A stretch of DNA of 22,654 bases, from NCBI GenBank assembly GCA_946623365.1, contig CAMORE010000017.1, positions 1-22,654 on the forward strand. Reading direction: 5' to 3'. This DNA comes from an uncultured Acinetobacter sp. (lineage in GTDB: Bacteria > Cyanobacteriota > Vampirovibrionia > Gastranaerophilales > Gastranaerophilaceae). The notes below the pieces were generated by a model. The model saw only the letters and a program-made list of their open reading frames with translations. It was not told where the DNA came from and did not search any database. How positions within the stretch are numbered: position 1 is the stretch's first letter; each line of letters begins with the position of its first letter. Positions 6,365 through 13,583 of the stretch are shown here, one piece after another. The position numbers and the translations under genes are program-made.

Positions 6365-8077
6365 ATGAAGTCGGTAAATAAAGTAATCTGTATTTTTATA
6401 TTATCAATAATGTTTCTTGCATTTTTGATATTTGATATAATTTTTAATAAAAAAAGTGACAATTCTGTTAAAAAAGTCATGTCTCCTTTGGAGTTTGTTC
6501 TGGATAATAATAAATCTTTTATTATACCTGAAGTGGATTCTTTTGATTCTGATTATACCGAAAAAAATAAAAATCTTGCAGAAAAGCTTAACATTACGGA
6601 AGATGAAGCTTTTATATTGGGTAATTTTGCAAAATATTGGGCTAAAAATCTTGTAGAAGGAAGAAAAGTTCAACTAAAAAATAACAACTTAATATATTAT
6701 AAATTTGGTTATAAAACTCGGTTTAATAATTCCGCTTTTTGTTTAAAAGATAATAAACCAACAAATGAATACGCTTTTAATAAACAGTTAAAGATGATAA
6801 GACGCGGGAAATTTGTCATACTCGACTTAGATACGGATAAAATATATCCGATATCAAAAGAAAACAGACATAAAGTTAAGAATTATATCATTGTAAGAAA
6901 AAATCATGTCAAAAATACGGAAGAATTTAAGCCTAATAGCGTGATAGAGCCGCTAATTAATAATTCTTTCCCTATTTCCAATTATACATCCGGTAATATC
7001 AAAATAATTGTTTCCGATTTAACAACAAAATTAATTCCTGACAGAAATTGTTCTTCTGATATTTGCAAAGAGATTCTAAACAATATTAATTCCGCACAAA
7101 AAACAATTGATATGGCAATATATGGGTATTCATCAACTCCTGCCGTTGAAAAAGCTGTAAAAGAAGCCAAGGCTAGAGGTGTAAAAATACGTTTGGTCTA
7201 TGATATTGATTCAAAAGGCTTGAATATTTATCCTGATACTTTTAAATTTTTAAAACTTATTCCTGACAATCAAAATGACAGAAACTCCGCAGAAGCAAGA
7301 AGTACTATGCATAATAAGTTTTATATCTTTGATAATTCTACCGTAATAACCGGATCTGCAAACTTATCTCATACCGATATGTCAGGATATAATTCAAATT
7401 CTGTTATCGTAATAAAATCTCCTGAAGTAGCTAAGTTTTATACACAAGAATTTGAACAAATGTATGGAGGAAAGTATCATAATGATAAAAATTCTACTTC
7501 TAATAAACAATATGATAATATTACCGTATATTTTTCACCTCAAGATAAAGCAATTTCTAACGGAATTTTACCGCTTATAAAAAATGCAAAACAATATATT
7601 TATATTCCTGCTTTTGTAATAACAGAAAAACGCGTAACATCTGAGCTAATAAAAGCAAAAAATCGCGGAGTTGATATTAAAATAATTGCAGATGCACTTA
7701 ACGCTTCTACGAAGCATTCAAAACACAAAGAACTGAGAAGTTCCGGAATTCATGTAAAAGCAGAAAATTATGCAGGGAAAATGCACTCAAAATCAATTAT
7801 AATCGATGATGAAGTTGTAGTAATCGGCTCAATGAATTTTTCAAATAGCGGTGAAAAAAGAAATGATGAAAATATTATAATTTTAAAAGATTCAAAAGCT
7901 GCAAAATTTTATAAAAACTTTTTCATATATCAGTGGAATAAAATTCCTGATAAATGGCTCAAGTACACACCGAGAGCAGAAGGACAGGATTCAATCGGCT
8001 CTTGTGTTGACGGAATTGATAACAACTATGACGGTAAAACAGATGGAGAAGATGAAGCATGCAAGAAATTGAAATAG
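6365..8077 (+). CDS. Membrane-anchored phospholipase-D-like protein with C-terminal metal-binding motif
   Basis: 570 residues from the ATG at 6365; the frame is open further upstream but would overlap the divergent gene. One N-terminal hydrophobic segment (about 6-24, VICIFILSIMFLAFLIFDII) acts as signal or anchor, so the bulk is predicted outside the cytoplasmic membrane. An unassigned domain follows at about 35-190. Then come two HKD phospholipase-D-fold domains: His316-Lys318-Asp323 (MHNKFYIFD, then GSANLSHTD) and His474-Lys476-Asp481 (MHSKSIIID, then GSMNFSNSGEKRNDEN). Both catalytic halves are intact, as in bacterial PLD-type nucleases and cardiolipin-synthase relatives. The tail (Cys547 to Cys566, DGIDNNYDGKTDGEDEA) resembles the MopE/thrombospondin-like calcium or copper binding repeat. 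The gene overlaps the DUF1653 gene by 19 bases. A secreted nuclease or phospholipase is likely; the substrate is unknown. Confidence 0.82.
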   Translation: MKSVNKVICIFILSIMFLAFLIFDIIFNKKSDNSVKKVMSPLEFVLDNNKSFIIPEVDSFDSDYTEKNKNLAEKLNITEDEAFILGNFAKYWAKNLVEGRKVQLKNNNLIYYKFGYKTRFNNSAFCLKDNKPTNEYAFNKQLKMIRRGKFVILDLDTDKIYPISKENRHKVKNYIIVRKNHVKNTEEFKPNSVIEPLINNSFPISNYTSGNIKIIVSDLTTKLIPDRNCSSDICKEILNNINSAQKTIDMAIYGYSSTPAVEKAVKEAKARGVKIRLVYDIDSKGLNIYPDTFKFLKLIPDNQNDRNSAEARSTMHNKFYIFDNSTVITGSANLSHTDMSGYNSNSVIVIKSPEVAKFYTQEFEQMYGGKYHNDKNSTSNKQYDNITVYFSPQDKAISNGILPLIKNAKQYIYIPAFVITEKRVTSELIKAKNRGVDIKIIADALNASTKHSKHKELRSSGIHVKAENYAGKMHSKSIIIDDEVVVIGSMNFSNSGEKRNDENIIILKDSKAAKFYKNFFIYQWNKIPDKWLKYTPRAEGQDSIGSCVDGIDNNYDGKTDGEDEACKKLK

Positions 8078-8265
8078 GTAAAATATACAAACATTTTAAG
8101 GGAAATTTATACAGAGTTATCGGATTTGCAAAGCATTCTGAAACCTTAGAAGATATGGTTGTGTATCAACCGCTTAAGACAGGTGATAACTGGGTCAGAC
8201 CGGCTAAAATGTGGAATGAAATTGTAGATGATAACGGAACGAAGAGATTTACACCTATTGACTAA
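8059..8265 (+). CDS. DUF1653 domain-containing protein
   Basis: A 68-residue protein that is essentially one DUF1653 domain. It has the opening GKIYKHFKGNLYRVIGFAKHSET, the core EDMVVYQPL (usually VVYQ.L) and the end WVRPAKMWNEIV...RFTPID. The family is small, widespread and SH3-like, without a proven role. The start lies within the last codons of the phospholipase-D gene (19-base overlap) with a GGAGAAGATG stretch upstream, so it is probably translationally coupled to it. Confidence 0.88.
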   Translation: MQEIEIGKIYKHFKGNLYRVIGFAKHSETLEDMVVYQPLKTGDNWVRPAKMWNEIVDDNGTKRFTPID

Positions 8266-8279
8266 TATAAGAGGTTTTT

Positions 8280-8429
8280 ATGATAACTAAAGAAGTTAGA
8301 GAATGGATGCAAAAAGTCGAAAGGGGACAGTATTCATATAATGACGCTATGAAGGAATTTATGCGATTTTCTTCCTTTTTAACAAGAGAAGAAATGAAAA
8401 TGATACAAAGTAAGATAAAGAGCATGTAA
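8280..8429 (+). CDS. Small ORF, 49 residues, hypothetical
   Basis: An ATG at 8280 with an AAGAGG site six bases upstream opens 49 codons ending TAA at 8429, starting MITKEVREWMQKVERGQYSY. It is highly charged and predicted helical, with a helix-turn-helix-like rhythm (EWMQKVERGQYSYNDAMKEF, then LTREEMKMIQSKIKSM). It follows the DUF1653 stop by 14 bases, so it is likely the last gene of the operon. I recognise no family. Confidence 0.6.
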   Translation: MITKEVREWMQKVERGQYSYNDAMKEFMRFSSFLTREEMKMIQSKIKSM

Positions 8430-8501
8430 TTATAAAAAACCTCAAGATAGTTTGTCAGATTTAAAATATATTATGAATTTTTATAATTAAAGTTTAAAGA
8501 A

Positions 8502-8747
8502 TTAACCTCCGGTAAAAAATCTCAAAATACGCCCAAAGAATGACGGATGAGTTGCTTGATACGGAAGTGGATTTACATACATTTGATATCTGAACGGAAC
8601 AGCGTTCTGCTGATAACAGTGATTACAATTATATTTTTGGTCCATTTCCCTAAATACATTTTCTCCGGTTTGTGAACCTTGCATTGCGCCCATTGCACCC
8701 ATGCCATTCATCATTCCGTAACCGCCGTATCCAAAATTTACACTCAT
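8502..8747 (-). CDS. Small Gly/Met/Tyr-rich protein with a CxxC motif
   Basis: An 81-residue protein starting MSVNFGYGGYGMMNGMGAMG. The first 25 residues are low-complexity Gly/Met, followed by a short charged stretch (ENVFREMDQKYN), a CNHC pair (Cys41, Cys44) and a hydrophobic/basic end (SFFGRILRFFTGG) that could be an amphipathic helix. An AAAGGTG site precedes the ATG. There is no standard signal peptide and I recognise no family. It is divergent from the sigma-28-controlled gene at 8926, whose product also starts with a Gly/Tyr-rich stretch. Confidence 0.6.
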   Translation of the reverse strand: MSVNFGYGGYGMMNGMGAMGAMQGSQTGENVFREMDQKYNCNHCYQQNAVPFRYQMYVNPLPYQATHPSFFGRILRFFTGG

Positions 8748-8856
8748 ATTTACACCTTTAATTTATTACTACACATTTATATAAAGTTTTTTTGCCCGAA
8801 AAAATTGCCTTTTTTCACCTTTATGTAAAGATTTGTAACAATATTCTCAAAAACCC

Positions 8857-8883
8857 TAAAGTTTTAAAAAAATATGCCGATAA
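8857..8883 (+). promoter_or_regulatory. Sigma-28 (FliA) flagellar promoter
   Basis: TAAAGTTT (8857-8864), exactly 11 bases, GCCGATAA (8876-8883). This matches the established flagellar sigma-28 consensus at every position. It lies 42 bases before the gene at 8926, on the same strand. A second copy of the whole block, with near-identical flanks (CCCTAAAGTTTT and TGCCGATAA), is at 22615-22641. Confidence 0.9.
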
Positions 8884-8925
8884 CTATAGAGTAAAGAAAA
8901 TAAAGAAAAATTAAGGAGTAGAAAA

Positions 8926-9303
8926 ATGACAGACGGAGTTTACGGAATCGGATACGGTAACACATCAGGTGTAGGCGGATACTATGCACCAAGACAAAAT
9001 GCAAATACTAATGAAGCAGAAGAACAACAACAAGCACCTGCAAATAATTATAATGATACGCAGGTAGATCCTAGTAAAGTAATGGATTTTCTTGCAAACA
9101 ATAACTATTTTATGCCTGTAAATGTTGAAGCAAAACCTGCAGTAACAGAAGTTGGCAATGTTGATGCTGAAACAGAAGAAAGAATTGCAGGATATATGGA
9201 AAGATTTGAAGAGATTTATTCTGTAGTTGAAGGAGAATTCGGACCTGAACTTTCTCCTGCAGTAATGGATCTTGTAATGGATAAATTGATGGGAATGGCA
9301 TAA
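8926..9303 (+). CDS. Hypothetical protein under a sigma-28 promoter (candidate late flagellar/motility gene)
   Basis: A 125-residue acidic soluble protein. The N-terminus is Gly/Tyr-rich (MTDGVYGIGYGNTSGVGGYY), followed by a low-complexity Asn/Gln/Glu/Ala linker to about residue 45. A short segment (VMDFLANNNYFMPVN) comes next, then a helical acidic C-terminal half (about 80-125) with ETEERIAGYMERFEEIYSVV and LSPAVMDLVMDKLMGMA. No cysteine, signal or membrane helix. It has a clear AAGGAG site, its own sigma-28 promoter and its own terminator. I recognise no family. The promoter suggests expression with filament, motor or chemotaxis genes; a role as late chaperone, secreted accessory or motility modulator is inference only. 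Confidence 0.78.
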   Translation: MTDGVYGIGYGNTSGVGGYYAPRQNANTNEAEEQQQAPANNYNDTQVDPSKVMDFLANNNYFMPVNVEAKPAVTEVGNVDAETEERIAGYMERFEEIYSVVEGEFGPELSPAVMDLVMDKLMGMA

Positions 9304-9387
9304 TTTTGCCCGTCAATGATGTTAGGATGGGTATTTTCACAAATTATAAATCTCGTACACACATATTTTTCTACACTTAAATTTTAC

Positions 9388-9410
9388 AAAGGCTGACAGG
9401 TTCAGCCTTT
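9388..9410 (+). terminator. Intrinsic terminator of the sigma-28 gene
   Basis: AAAGGCTGA (9388-9396), loop CAGGT, TCAGCCTTT (9402-9410), followed by TATTTTTTT. A classic rho-independent terminator for the plus-strand gene ending at 9303. Confidence 0.88.
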
Positions 9411-9425
9411 TATTTTTTTAATTAT

Positions 9426-9465
9426 ATACAAAAACAAGGACAAATATTTGTCCTTGTTTTTGTAT
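9426..9465. terminator. Perfect 40-bp palindromic terminator after secF
   Basis: 9426-9465 is a perfect palindrome (half ATACAAAAACAAGGACAAAT), with A-rich and T-rich flanks built into the arms. It lies 20 bases past the secF stop on the minus strand and can also stop transcripts from the left. It has the same length and design as 5907-5946, but a different sequence. Confidence 0.8.
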
Positions 9466-9484
9466 TATCTATTCTTTTTTAGAA

Positions 9485-10444
9485 TTATGCTATTGCAGGA
9501 CTTGCAGAGTTTTTCTTATCTTCCCAAATATCAACCAATACTGAACAGAAGAAAATACTTGAATAAGTACCGATTGTGATACCGAGAATCATAGCCAGAA
9601 CAAAATCTCTTGTTGTTACACCGCCCAAAAAATACAATGCAAAAAGTGTTATTAATGTTGACAATGAAGTATTTATACTTCTTGTAAGAGTTTGATTAAT
9701 ACTTGCATTCATAATCTCGCTAAATGACATCTTTTTACCGTAATATTTAAGATTTTCTCTTACCCTGTCAAATACTACAATTGTATCGTGGACAGAAGCA
9801 CCGATTACTGTTAAAACAGCCGTTACAAATAATGCATCAACCTGAACATTAAAGAACAAGCCTAAAATGGAAAATACGCCGACTACAAACAAAGTATCAT
9901 GTACCAATCCTAATATCGCAGCAAGTGCATAATTAAATTGGAATTGGAAAGTTAGGTATGCAATAATACCTAATAGTGCTAAAGATAGGGCAATTAAAGA
10001 ATTTTTAAATAATTCTTTACCCAGTGTAGGACCTACTGACGTTACCTGAACAAGTTCAGAACCTGCAAAATCTTTATTAACAGCAGATGTTATTTTATCT
10101 TGATCAGACGATCCTTCTTCTATAAACTTTGTTCTTATTGAAAGAATTGATTTTAAATCAGAACCTGCTTGGTCATTTACGTGGATAACCTGCAAGTATG
10201 GATTTTCTATTCCATTTTGAACCAAATTCGTTCTAACAGATGATAATTTTTCATTTGTTATATCTTCTTTTACTCCGTACTGAATAGTTGTACCGCCTGT
10301 ATAATCAATACCTACTTTTAACGGTGCGTGTGTCGGATATGTGATTGATGAATAAATCATTGCGATAATACCCGGTGTTAATAGCACTGCTGATAACGCA
10401 AGAAATATAAATCTGTTTTTTACTATATCTAATTTGAACTTCAT
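9485..10444 (-). CDS. secF: Protein translocase subunit SecF
   Basis: 319 residues from the ATG at 10444, which has an AAGGAG site directly upstream and gives the expected start MKFKLDIVKNRFIFLALSAV; the longer open frame adds 25 unlikely residues made from a repeat array. One membrane helix lies at about 13-35, followed by the SecF hallmark GIDYTGGTTIQYG and a periplasmic domain to about 140. Five more helices follow with the conserved motif TVIGASVHDTIVVFDRVREN. SecF works with SecD and SecYEG, using the proton gradient to pull exported proteins through the membrane. Downstream of secD in the same direction and probably co-transcribed. Confidence 0.95.
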   Translation of the reverse strand: MKFKLDIVKNRFIFLALSAVLLTPGIIAMIYSSITYPTHAPLKVGIDYTGGTTIQYGVKEDITNEKLSSVRTNLVQNGIENPYLQVIHVNDQAGSDLKSILSIRTKFIEEGSSDQDKITSAVNKDFAGSELVQVTSVGPTLGKELFKNSLIALSLALLGIIAYLTFQFQFNYALAAILGLVHDTLFVVGVFSILGLFFNVQVDALFVTAVLTVIGASVHDTIVVFDRVRENLKYYGKKMSFSEIMNASINQTLTRSINTSLSTLITLFALYFLGGVTTRDFVLAMILGITIGTYSSIFFCSVLVDIWEDKKNSASPAIA

Positions 10445-10469
10445 TTTTTCTCCTTTTTCAGTGATTTTA

Positions 10470-10509
10470 ATGTGATTGAGTATATAAGTGAACAAGTGAT
10501 TAAGTGAAT
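10470..10509. repeat. 8-bp-period GTGA repeat array in the secD-secF gap
   Basis: Five consecutive 8-bp units (ATGTGATT, then a degenerate GAGTATAT, then three AAGTGAxx units) share the consensus and phase of the arrays at 943-982 and 1015-1054. It lies in the 101-base gap between secD and secF, upstream of the secF ribosome site, and has no inverted partner here. Confidence 0.65.
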
Positions 10510-10545
10510 TTTGGTTCATATTATCAGTTGCTCACAACCTCAATA

Positions 10546-11856
10546 TTAATCAAGTATACCGAACTTAGCTTTCTCGCGCTTAGTTTCTACGGCTTGATAT
10601 TCCTGATCAATTTCTTCTTGGGTTAAACCAAACAACCATGGTTTTTCAAGTTTTCCTGTGCCAAATACAAGGTGCATGAAGTTTCTTGTAATTGTTATTG
10701 CACTAAACATTGAAACAATTACACCAATTGCAAGAGTGAGAGCAAAACCTTTAACAATACTTGTACCTAAACAGTAAAGGATTGCACAAGTTATAATTGT
10801 TGTCATGTTTGAGTCAAAAATACTTGTAAATGCTCTGTCAAAACCGGAATTAATAGCTGTAAATAATGTTCTTCCGGCTCTTAATTCTTCTTTTGTTCTT
10901 TCAAAAATCAAGATATTAGCATCAACAGCCATACCGATTGAAAGAATAAAACCGGCAATACCTGCAAGAGTCAATGTTACAGGGACTGCTTTAAATATTG
11001 CAAACAAAAATAATCCGTATAAGCAAAGAGCAACATCAGCAATAAGCCCCGGAGCTCTGTAGTATAGAACCATAAATAGCATTACAAAACCTAAACCGAT
11101 TGCGCCTGCAACTTTGGATTTTGCAATAGAATCTGCACCAAGAGTAGGTCCTACGGTGTTTTCTTCAATAATTTTTGCCGGTACGGGAAGAGCACCTGCG
11201 TTCAATAAATCTGCCATCTGCTTTGCTTCTTGCGGAGAAAAACCGTCATTTCCACCTGAGATTTGAGCATTTCCTGTGGTAATCGGTTCTCTGATAACAG
11301 GAGCTGATTGCATTTCTCCGTTAAAAAATATAGCCATCGGTTGACCAACGAGTCTTTTTGTTAAGTCACCAAAAATTTTTGTACCTTCCATGTCAAACTC
11401 TAAGTCAACTACAAATTGACCGGTTTGACCGCTTGTTTTAAATTCAGCTTTATTAAGCTGTTTACCTGTTAATCCTGTAGATTTCCAACCGATTATTTCT
11501 CCGTTACCGTCTTTTAAAGGCTCTTTAAATTCAAGTTCAGCGGTTTCTCCTAAATAAGCTTTAGCTTGATTTAAGTCTGAAACATCAGGAATCTCTACTA
11601 CTAATCTTTTGTCCCCTGCTCTTTGAACAACTGTTTCTGCTACACCAAGCTTATTAACACGATTTTCAATCGCAAATTGCAAGCTTGACATCATATCGGG
11701 CGTAACTTCTGCATTATTAATCGGTTGAGCTTCAAGAACCAATCTTGAACCGCCAACCAGATCCAAACCTAGCTTTGTAGGTTTTGTGCAGATTACAACA
11801 ATAGACGTTATAGCCAGTGCAACAATTACCCAAAACAAAATGAGTTTGTTTTTCAT
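10546..11856 (-). CDS. secD: Protein translocase subunit SecD
   Basis: 436 residues: an N-terminal helix (about 5-24), the SecD signature GLDLVGGSRLVLEAQP, the periplasmic P1 region to about 235 (including VNKLGVAETVVQRAG and QPMAIFFNGEMQSAPVI), then five helices with the conserved GMAVDANILIFERTKEELRAG motif and a charged tail. It is shorter than the 615-residue E. coli protein and like the compact SecD of Gram-positive and cyanobacterial groups. It drives late steps of protein export with SecF. The ATG is preceded by AAAGGAG. The cytoplasmic tail (WLFGLTQEEIDQEYQAVETK) is charged and variable. yajC is not adjacent. Confidence 0.95.
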   Translation of the reverse strand: MKNKLILFWVIVALAITSIVVICTKPTKLGLDLVGGSRLVLEAQPINNAEVTPDMMSSLQFAIENRVNKLGVAETVVQRAGDKRLVVEIPDVSDLNQAKAYLGETAELEFKEPLKDGNGEIIGWKSTGLTGKQLNKAEFKTSGQTGQFVVDLEFDMEGTKIFGDLTKRLVGQPMAIFFNGEMQSAPVIREPITTGNAQISGGNDGFSPQEAKQMADLLNAGALPVPAKIIEENTVGPTLGADSIAKSKVAGAIGLGFVMLFMVLYYRAPGLIADVALCLYGLFLFAIFKAVPVTLTLAGIAGFILSIGMAVDANILIFERTKEELRAGRTLFTAINSGFDRAFTSIFDSNMTTIITCAILYCLGTSIVKGFALTLAIGVIVSMFSAITITRNFMHLVFGTGKLEKPWLFGLTQEEIDQEYQAVETKREKAKFGILD

Positions 11857-11899
11857 TTATGTACTCCTTTATATTACTTACTCTTATCCTATAATATTT

Positions 11900-11905
11900 A
11901 TTATA
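11900..11905 (-). promoter_or_regulatory. Probable -10 box of the secD-secF operon
   Basis: On the minus strand TATAAT at 11905-11900 lies 43 bases before the secD start. The -35 is poor. The 162-base gap also holds two TGTACA-containing AT-rich stretches (about 11963-12003) that may be operator-like; I see no terminator hairpin for the upstream gene here. Confidence 0.35.
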
Positions 11906-12018
11906 ATTCAAATATAAAATTAAATCTTACCTTACAAGATAATTTTTAAAGTAACTTTATCCTGTACAAATTTAACACAAAGTATTATTGCTTGTACACA
12001 AATAATGCGGTTTTTATT

Positions 12019-13053
12019 TTAATATCCTACCGTAACGCTTAAAGGCTGAGTTAACGTGATATCTATTTCAGTAAATGAAGGTATTTCTGCGTCTACACCT
12101 CTTTCTGCGGTAGAAAAGATTACGGAAGAGCCTGCTCCCACTCCGGCTCCGATTGCTGCAGAACGAAACATATGATCACTTCCTGATATTGCACCGGCAA
12201 GCAGTCCTACTAATGCCCCGGCGATAGCTGCTCCTGCTGCACCTTTTATAGAATTTGCGACTTTCCCTTCGTTTGAAACAGTAAAATCAATCTCTTCTGT
12301 TGAGATATTGTAAATCTTGTTTTCTGGTGTTACCAATTGGTTGAAATTAATAACAACCCTTCCGTTTCTGGAACCGTATGTTGCCGGTCTTGCTTTTGAT
12401 AATGTTCCGTATACCAAGCTGCCTTGAGGAGCAACTTCCATTCCGTTATAGCTCAGAGGATTTGTAAGAACAGCAACAATTTTATCTCCTTGAGATGCTG
12501 TAGCAGTGTTTATTGCGTTTTGTAAATATGCCTGTATCTTAGTTCCTGCCTCTAGTTGAGCAACATAACCCTGATAGACCGAAGGCTGAGTATGCTGTGT
12601 TTGCGCATGTTTAGGTGGTTCAAACGCTGTAGACGGCTCTTCAAAATTATATGTTTTTAGAGTTTGAGTATCGGATGCTACTTCTTTTGCCAAATTGTCA
12701 TAAATCTCAATTAGACTGTTGTTGAAGGATTGTTCTACAATTTTACCTTGTTTTTTTAATTCCTTTATAACAGCTTTGTTAATCTTGATATTATCTTCTG
12801 CATTGTAGTAATAAAACATATTATCACCACTTTGCTGTATTATTATTACGACAGATTCACTGCCTTTTGGTGAAATTCCGTAATACGGATTTCTTTTCAC
12901 CAAATTGAAATTTTGATTTAAATAGCTGTTTTCAACAATTGGTTCCATCTCAGCTTCTTTAATATCTTTTACATAATAAAGAGCATTCACTGCATAGCAA
13001 TTTTGAGCGGTTAATAAAAAGAAAGATAATAATAAAGTCGTCAGTTTTTTCAC
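12019..13053 (-). CDS. Secreted protein with a VirB10/TrbI-like segment and a glycine zipper
   Basis: From the GTG at 13053 this is 344 residues, starting (V)KKLTTLLLSFFLLTAQNCYA, a clear signal peptide probably cleaved after the CYA. An ATG four codons upstream (13065) abuts the AAAGGAGG site with no spacing, so GTG is preferred. Residues about 30-165 are unassigned. At about 165-255 the pattern GTKIQAYLQNAI, GDKIVAVLTNPL, PQGSLVYGTLSKA, GRVVINFNQL resembles the beta-barrel of VirB10/TrbI-type proteins, at similarity-of-pattern level only. Then follows a glycine-zipper stretch (GAAGAAIAGALVGLLAGAIS) that may insert in a membrane. Coupled to the small membrane protein upstream. A cell-envelope role is likely; no other type IV secretion gene is present. 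Confidence 0.65.
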   Translation of the reverse strand: MKKLTTLLLSFFLLTAQNCYAVNALYYVKDIKEAEMEPIVENSYLNQNFNLVKRNPYYGISPKGSESVVIIIQQSGDNMFYYYNAEDNIKINKAVIKELKKQGKIVEQSFNNSLIEIYDNLAKEVASDTQTLKTYNFEEPSTAFEPPKHAQTQHTQPSVYQGYVAQLEAGTKIQAYLQNAINTATASQGDKIVAVLTNPLSYNGMEVAPQGSLVYGTLSKARPATYGSRNGRVVINFNQLVTPENKIYNISTEEIDFTVSNEGKVANSIKGAAGAAIAGALVGLLAGAISGSDHMFRSAAIGAGVGAGSSVIFSTAERGVDAEIPSFTEIDITLTQPLSVTVGY

Positions 13054-13054
13054 T

Positions 13055-13321
13055 TTATTTAGCATCCTCCTTTATAACTGTTTCCGTAATCTGTTTTGTA
13101 GTTGTCATAGAACCGTCTTTATTAATTTTAAATAGATATTCAATTGTATTAATGGAAAACGGATCATGCATGTCCGGCTTGGCAATGCATATCCACAGTG
13201 TTAAGGATACAACAACTGCTAATACAAAAAACAGTACTATTTTTAAACCGAATTTTATTAATTTTATTAGTAATATCGCAACAACGAGAGCTGCTACAAT
13301 TCCTGCAAAACCTAATTCCAT
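13055..13321 (-). CDS. Small membrane protein, hypothetical
   Basis: 88 residues from the ATG at 13321, which has AAAGG six bases upstream; an ATG two codons earlier sits too close to that site. Two adjacent hydrophobic helices (about 4-22, FAGIVAALVVAILLIKLI, and 27-48, KIVLFFVLAVVVSLTLWICI) are followed by a short hydrophilic tail of about 40 residues (MHDPFSINTIEYLFKINKDG). The stop codon is one base before the GTG of the secreted glycine-zipper protein, so the pair is translationally coupled and probably functions together. I recognise no family. Confidence 0.65.
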   Translation of the reverse strand: MELGFAGIVAALVVAILLIKLIKFGLKIVLFFVLAVVVSLTLWICIAKPDMHDPFSINTIEYLFKINKDGSMTTTKQITETVIKEDAK

Positions 13322-13530
13322 ACACATCCTTTCAATTTATTCTAATAAAATTATATTATTAAAAACGACAAAATAAAAAATTTTGTTCAAATATTTTAAC
13401 AATAATTTACGGAAAGAGGTTGCGGCAAAAACTAAAAATTGACAAATCTTTGATTTTTCTGCAAATTCTAATAAACATTAAAAAATCCAAAAATCTACTA
13501 CTTTTATATGAGGTGAAAGCCTAAAACATG

Positions 13531-13558
13531 TTGTAAAGTAATATAGGTACTCTATAAA
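13531..13558 (+). promoter_or_regulatory. Sigma-70-type promoter of the fliJ-flgE operon
   Basis: TTGTAA (13531-13536), 16 bases, TATAAA (13553-13558). Transcription would start near 13565, about 19 bases before the TTG start of fliJ. I see no sigma-28 or sigma-54 box here, consistent with an early/middle flagellar operon. The 262-base gap on the left (13322-13583) otherwise holds only AT-rich DNA. Confidence 0.5.
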
Positions 13559-13583
13559 AGTACTTTTGGACGAGGTAGGTAAG

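Noticed and set aside
10445..10519. 25-residue N-terminal extension of SecF
   Set aside because: It is encoded by the octamer repeat array and lies upstream of the AAGGAG site that serves ATG 10444.
12019..13053. Component of a type IV secretion or conjugation system
   Set aside because: Only a weak VirB10-like pattern is present; no VirB4, VirB9, VirB11 or coupling-protein gene lies nearby, so a secretion-system call is not supported.
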